NCBI GenBank assembly: GCA_015064955.1 | Contig: SVRD01000009.1 | Coordinates: 1-64,000 of the forward strand | Direction of reading: 5' to 3' | Source of the DNA: Oscillospiraceae bacterium | GTDB taxonomy: Bacteria; Bacillota; Clostridia; Oscillospirales; CAG-382 | Length of the DNA stretch: 64,000 nucleotides | Shown here: piece after piece, positions 61,492 to 64,000 of the stretch | Layout: the number at the start of each line of letters is the position of its first letter | Position numbering within the stretch: the stretch's first letter is position 1 | Notes under the pieces: generated by a model | What the model saw: the letters and a program-made list of their open reading frames with translations, nothing else | The model's database searches: none | Told to the model about the DNA's origin: nothing | Position numbers and translations under genes: made by a program

Positions 61492-62172
61492 ATGGATAAA
61501 AACAATAACCGCAGTATTCCGCCTGAGCAAAGGCGCGATACCGCAAAGGATAAAAAACGAATAAAGAAGATATTTATTGCAATTGTTGCGGCATTTGCTG
61601 CGCTCGGCATTATTATGGGAGTGCTTCTTTTGGTTTTGGAGCTGATAAAGCCCGAGGAAAGCGATATCTCCTATGAAGACTACCGCTTTTTTGAAGCCGA
61701 TTACAGCAAAAATATTTTCGAGGATAAGGTTTATATGCGAAAGAACCGTGCGATAATGTATGATCGCTACGGTCTCGAAACCGAGATAAAGGAAGAAAAC
61801 GCTGTCAACGATACGCCTGCGGCAAGCCTCTTTTATGAATACTTCCATTGTCTTATGAACGGCGAATATACAAAATACCGCGATTTCTTCACAAATGCCT
61901 ATCTTGAATCGGACGAGTGTGATATTCCCGAAAAATTCACGATGCAGGCGTTATATAATATAAACGTCAAGCTTCACAGCATCGGCACAAAGGAGATTGA
62001 CGGAACAGAGCTTTCGTATGAAATATACGAGGTAAGCTATCAGATTTTTGAAAATAACGGAACGTTCAGACGCGACATTCTCCCCGACGAATCGCGCACT
62101 ATCGTTTTCGAGCTATATATTTACAACGGCGCGGCAAAGATCAATTCTATCGGATACCGCGCAAACGGTTGA
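61492..62172 (+). CDS. Membrane-anchored protein of unknown function
   Basis: The 226-residue protein has a basic, hydrophilic N-terminus (about 1-28), one membrane helix (about 30-52) and an outer domain with FFEADYSKNIFED and YEYFHCLMNGEYTKYRDFF, which looks like an NTF2-like or DUF-type fold of unknown role. The ATG at 61492 has only a weak binding site (AAACGGT); a longer frame would overlap the terminator stem. It lies between the sugar cluster and cysE. Confidence 0.72.
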   Translation: MDKNNNRSIPPEQRRDTAKDKKRIKKIFIAIVAAFAALGIIMGVLLLVLELIKPEESDISYEDYRFFEADYSKNIFEDKVYMRKNRAIMYDRYGLETEIKEENAVNDTPAASLFYEYFHCLMNGEYTKYRDFFTNAYLESDECDIPEKFTMQALYNINVKLHSIGTKEIDGTELSYEIYEVSYQIFENNGTFRRDILPDESRTIVFELYIYNGAAKINSIGYRANG

Positions 62173-62196
62173 TTTTTAGTATTCGGAGTGATTATT

Positions 62197-62907
62197 ATGG
62201 ATACATCAAGGTATCAAAAGGATATCGAAGCGTTTGAAAAGCGCGTTATCGAGCTCAAAGAAAAGGGAATTGCTATACTCGGCGACCTCAAAAGCGAGGT
62301 GCGCTCGATACGCGACCGCGACCCTGCGGCAAGAAGCGATGCCGAGGTGCTTTTGCTTTATCCCGGACTTCACGCGGTTATCGCGCACAGAATCGCAAAC
62401 AAGCTTTATAAGCAGGGCAATTTCTTTGCCGCAAGAGCTGTAAGCCAATGGGCGAGGAATATAACGGGTATCGAAATACACCCTGCCGCTACTATCGGCA
62501 AGGGGTTGTTTATCGACCATGGGTGTGCTGTGGTGATCGGCGAAACCACGATAATCGGCGATAATTGCACCATTTATCAGGGCGCAACTCTCGGCGGTAC
62601 GGGAAAGCACGTCGGAAAACGTCACCCCACCATCGGAAACAACGTTATGATCGGCGCGGGTGCGAAGGTTTTGGGCCCGATAACTATCGGCGACAATTCG
62701 AAAATAGCGGCAGGCGCAGTCGTTTTGAAAGATATTCCCGATAATTCAACAGCGGTCGGCGTGCCCGCGCGTGTTGTTCGCGGCAAAAATGTCGAGCCCG
62801 CACAGAATCTCGACCAGCTAAACGTTCCCGACCCCGTCGCGCAGGAGCTCGCATCGCTCCGTCAGCGTATCGAGGAATTGGAATCCAAGCTTCAGAACCG
62901 AGATTAG
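62197..62907 (+). CDS. cysE: Serine O-acetyltransferase
   Basis: The 236-residue protein makes O-acetylserine for cysteine synthesis. It has an N-terminal helical domain (about 1-85) with DPAARSDAEVLLLYPGLHA and a left-handed beta-helix with IHPAATIGKGLFIDHGCAVVIGE, GATLGGTGKHVGKRHP, and GVPARVV. The ATG at 62197 follows GGAGTGATT; a GTG at 62188 is less likely. A short C-terminal coiled-coil tail follows. cysK is not adjacent and no leader T-box is seen. Confidence 0.95.
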   Translation: MDTSRYQKDIEAFEKRVIELKEKGIAILGDLKSEVRSIRDRDPAARSDAEVLLLYPGLHAVIAHRIANKLYKQGNFFAARAVSQWARNITGIEIHPAATIGKGLFIDHGCAVVIGETTIIGDNCTIYQGATLGGTGKHVGKRHPTIGNNVMIGAGAKVLGPITIGDNSKIAAGAVVLKDIPDNSTAVGVPARVVRGKNVEPAQNLDQLNVPDPVAQELASLRQRIEELESKLQNRD

Positions 62908-62919
62908 TTATTAAATAAA

Positions 62920-62957
62920 CAGGAGAAAGCTTTTTTATAAAGGCTTTCTCTTGTTAA
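62920..62957 (+). terminator. Terminator of cysE
   Basis: CAGGAGAAAGC and GCTTTCTCTTG (one mismatch pair) surround a T-rich loop. The downstream T-run is short. Confidence 0.7.
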
Positions 62958-63001
62958 GCATTCAAAAACGATCAAAGACTAAAAATATTTTGCGTTTTCT
63001 C

Positions 63002-63030
63002 TTGACAATCTATTTTGTTTGTGGTATTAT
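63002..63030 (+). promoter_or_regulatory. Promoter of tRNA-Arg
   Basis: TTGACA (63002-63007), a 17-bp spacer and TATTAT (63025-63030) end 17 bp before the mature tRNA. Confidence 0.9.
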
Positions 63031-63046
63031 ATACCGCGTTGAATAT

Positions 63047-63123
63047 GCGCCGCTAGCTCAGCTGGATAGAGTAACTGGCTACGAACCAGTAGGTCAGGGG
63101 TTCGAATCCCTTGCGGCGTGCCA
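63047..63123 (+). tRNA. tRNA-Arg (anticodon ACG)
   Basis: The cloverleaf is complete: acceptor GCGCCGC with GCGGCGT, D arm GCTC-AGCTGGATA-GAGT, anticodon stem CTGG-CTACGAA-CCAG with ACG (read as ICG after deamination), T arm AGGGG-TTCGAAT-CCCTT, discriminator G and an encoded CCA at 63121-63123. The gene is single, with its own promoter; a short hairpin (CCTCGTTCGTATGAGCGGGG region, then ATTTTTG) may terminate it. Confidence 0.97.
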
Positions 63124-63191
63124 AAAATCCTCGTTCGTATGAGCGGGGATTTTTGTATATTTGAGATTATTATGGTTTTGGAGTGAATAAA

Positions 63192-63674
63192 TTGAATCGC
63201 GAAGATGCTTATTATTTTATGATAATGTTAGCGTCAGGTCTTGATGAAGAATATAACGCGTGGCTTGATAAACATTTGGAAACAGAAGAACCGTTGAGTG
63301 ATATTACGTACGAGCTTTCTTTGTGCGGATCCGACGTGAATAAGGCAGTATCCTGCTTGAAAAATTATCGTGCCGGAGAAAGTGTTGACGAACGCACAGT
63401 ATCTGAAAGATTGCGATTATTTCTGAAAAACGCATATGATTCAAATCGCTTCGGTAAAAAAGAAATCGTCGCGTATATGCATCGGTTCTCGGAAGTTGTC
63501 GGTGATCCGTGCGACTTTGAAATTGCCGTCTGGGGCGATATGTATTATATGGATGACTATTATGCACTTGCGGAAGACGGCGTTATTTCGTGGAAAAAAT
63601 TCGATTCGATGTTTTTTGCTTTTCTTAATGAAGGAATCGAAATGGACCGAAAGAATTTTTGGGATAATATGTAG
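63192..63674 (+). CDS. Hypothetical acidic protein downstream of tRNA-Arg
   Basis: This is a helical, acidic protein of about 160 residues (NREDAYYFMIMLASGLDEEY at the start, VISWKKFDSMFFAF near the end). I do not recognise a family. No ATG opens the frame: GTG at 63183 overlaps the GGAG at 63180-63183, whereas TTG at 63192 is 8 bases after it and is preferred. It lies alone between a tRNA and a MITE-like element, a common place for accessory genes. A toxin-immunity or anti-phage role would be speculation. Confidence 0.65.
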   Translation: MNREDAYYFMIMLASGLDEEYNAWLDKHLETEEPLSDITYELSLCGSDVNKAVSCLKNYRAGESVDERTVSERLRLFLKNAYDSNRFGKKEIVAYMHRFSEVVGDPCDFEIAVWGDMYYMDDYYALAEDGVISWKKFDSMFFAFLNEGIEMDRKNFWDNM

Positions 63675-63705
63675 CTTAAACCGCTTCAAATCAAAGCCTG
63701 TGTAA

Positions 63706-63877
63706 AAGGGCGATGCGTCACAGTGATAAATCGCCTTAAAACCGTCATTTTTGCACAATACTGCATCAAAAAACTGCGATATACACTCGTATTATCGCAG
63801 TTTTTTTCTTTGTCTTGTAACAAAACTATCAGGTTTTAAGGTGCAAAACCGTTTTCTCACTATGACGCATCGCCCTT
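63706..63877. mobile_element. 172-bp MITE-like element with 21-bp terminal inverted repeats
   Basis: AAGGGCGATGCGTCACAGTGA at 63706-63726 is repeated inverted at 63857-63877 with one mismatch. A second, inner inverted repeat (CCTTAAAACC near 63734 and GGTTTTAAGG at 63832-63841) and a central hairpin (AAACTGCGATA and TATCGCAGTTT, about 63771-63803) give a fully folded element. It has no ORF. After it, GCCCTTCGGGC and a T-run look like a terminator. Confidence 0.75.
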
Positions 63878-64000
63878 CGGGCTTTTGTTTTTATCGGAAC
63901 AAAATGATTTTTGCACGAAAACGCACAATGACATTTGTGCACTGCTACAAAATGCATAATTGGAAATGTTATCCCATTGACAAAAAAGTTAAAATGCTTT
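63878..64000. other. Right-edge intergenic DNA
   Basis: No ORF is credible here. TTGACA at 63977-63982 would be a -35 box whose -10 lies just beyond the window, so a plus-strand gene probably starts outside. Confidence 0.4.

Noticed and set aside
1..64000. CRISPR array, prophage or integrative element
   Set aside because: No regular spaced repeats, integrase, transposase, terminase or Cas motifs were found; only small gene-free elements occur.

Overview
The window reads as a chromosomal segment of an endospore-forming Clostridia (Bacillota), probably a gut Oscillospirales-type organism. The evidence is the pair spoIIGA-sigE, a spoIVFB-like protease, a spoVT-like regulator, the rimP-nusA-ylxR-ylxQ-infB-rbfA-nrnA-truB order, strong AAGGAGG-type ribosome binding sites, TTGACA-N17-TATAAT promoters, and many lipoproteins with Ser/Glu-rich linkers. 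The lineage below class level is inference. There is no rRNA, CRISPR array, transposase, integrase or phage gene; mobile DNA appears only as small elements without genes.

Layout. 1-2590: 3' part of a large repeat-containing surface protein. 2608-8143: sugar-processing genes (acetyltransferase, two SGNH esterases, GH30, GH127), none with a signal peptide, so they probably act on imported oligosaccharides. 8219-14526: a small accessory/regulatory region with a broken spoVT copy, two miniature inverted-repeat elements, an Imm32-like protein, an intact spoVT-like gene, two lipoproteins, a GNAT acetyltransferase, a ~400-bp structured element, and a LytTR response regulator/GHKL kinase pair. 14528-26280: ArsP_2-type exporter, Sir2 deacylase, LytTR/LiaF-like pair, two membrane-anchored unknowns (one a large leucine-rich-repeat protein), asd, a CapD-like sugar dehydratase, a PAP2 phosphatase and an orphan PLMP/RRXRR-like coiled-coil protein.

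26380-37448: core block. Minus strand: ParB/Noc-like protein, the rimP-to-truB translation operon behind one strong promoter, a NYN-domain protein whose only possible full-length start is AUA or CUG, and sigE-spoIIGA. Plus strand: a 60-residue membrane peptide and spoIVFB. 37457-45015: oligopeptide-binding lipoprotein, amidohydrolase, membrane pyrophosphatase, GH20 hexosaminidase. 45117-51567: TraB/GumN lipoprotein, PHP protein, a four-gene DUF2975/HTH operon, a VanX-like dipeptidase lipoprotein and ung.

51641-61477: mgtE behind a 27-codon upstream ORF, GH36 alpha-galactosidase, then a sugar-binding lipoprotein, a DUF4855 surface protein, a CBM9-like lipoprotein and a sugar isomerase; this cluster has a binding protein but no permease. 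61492-64000: anchored unknown, cysE, tRNA-Arg(ACG), an unknown gene and a 172-bp MITE-like element.

The most original observations are: (1) a 9-bp direct repeat with 21-bp period placed just upstream of two promoters, one driving the LytTR two-component genes and one a GNAT gene, suggesting a small LytTR regulon; (2) the non-AUG start of the NYN gene; (3) the ~400-bp multi-hairpin element; (4) the mgtE leader ORF; (5) the stand-alone PLMP-like protein with a duplicated start region; (6) the insertion inside a dead spoVT copy with a clean target duplication.
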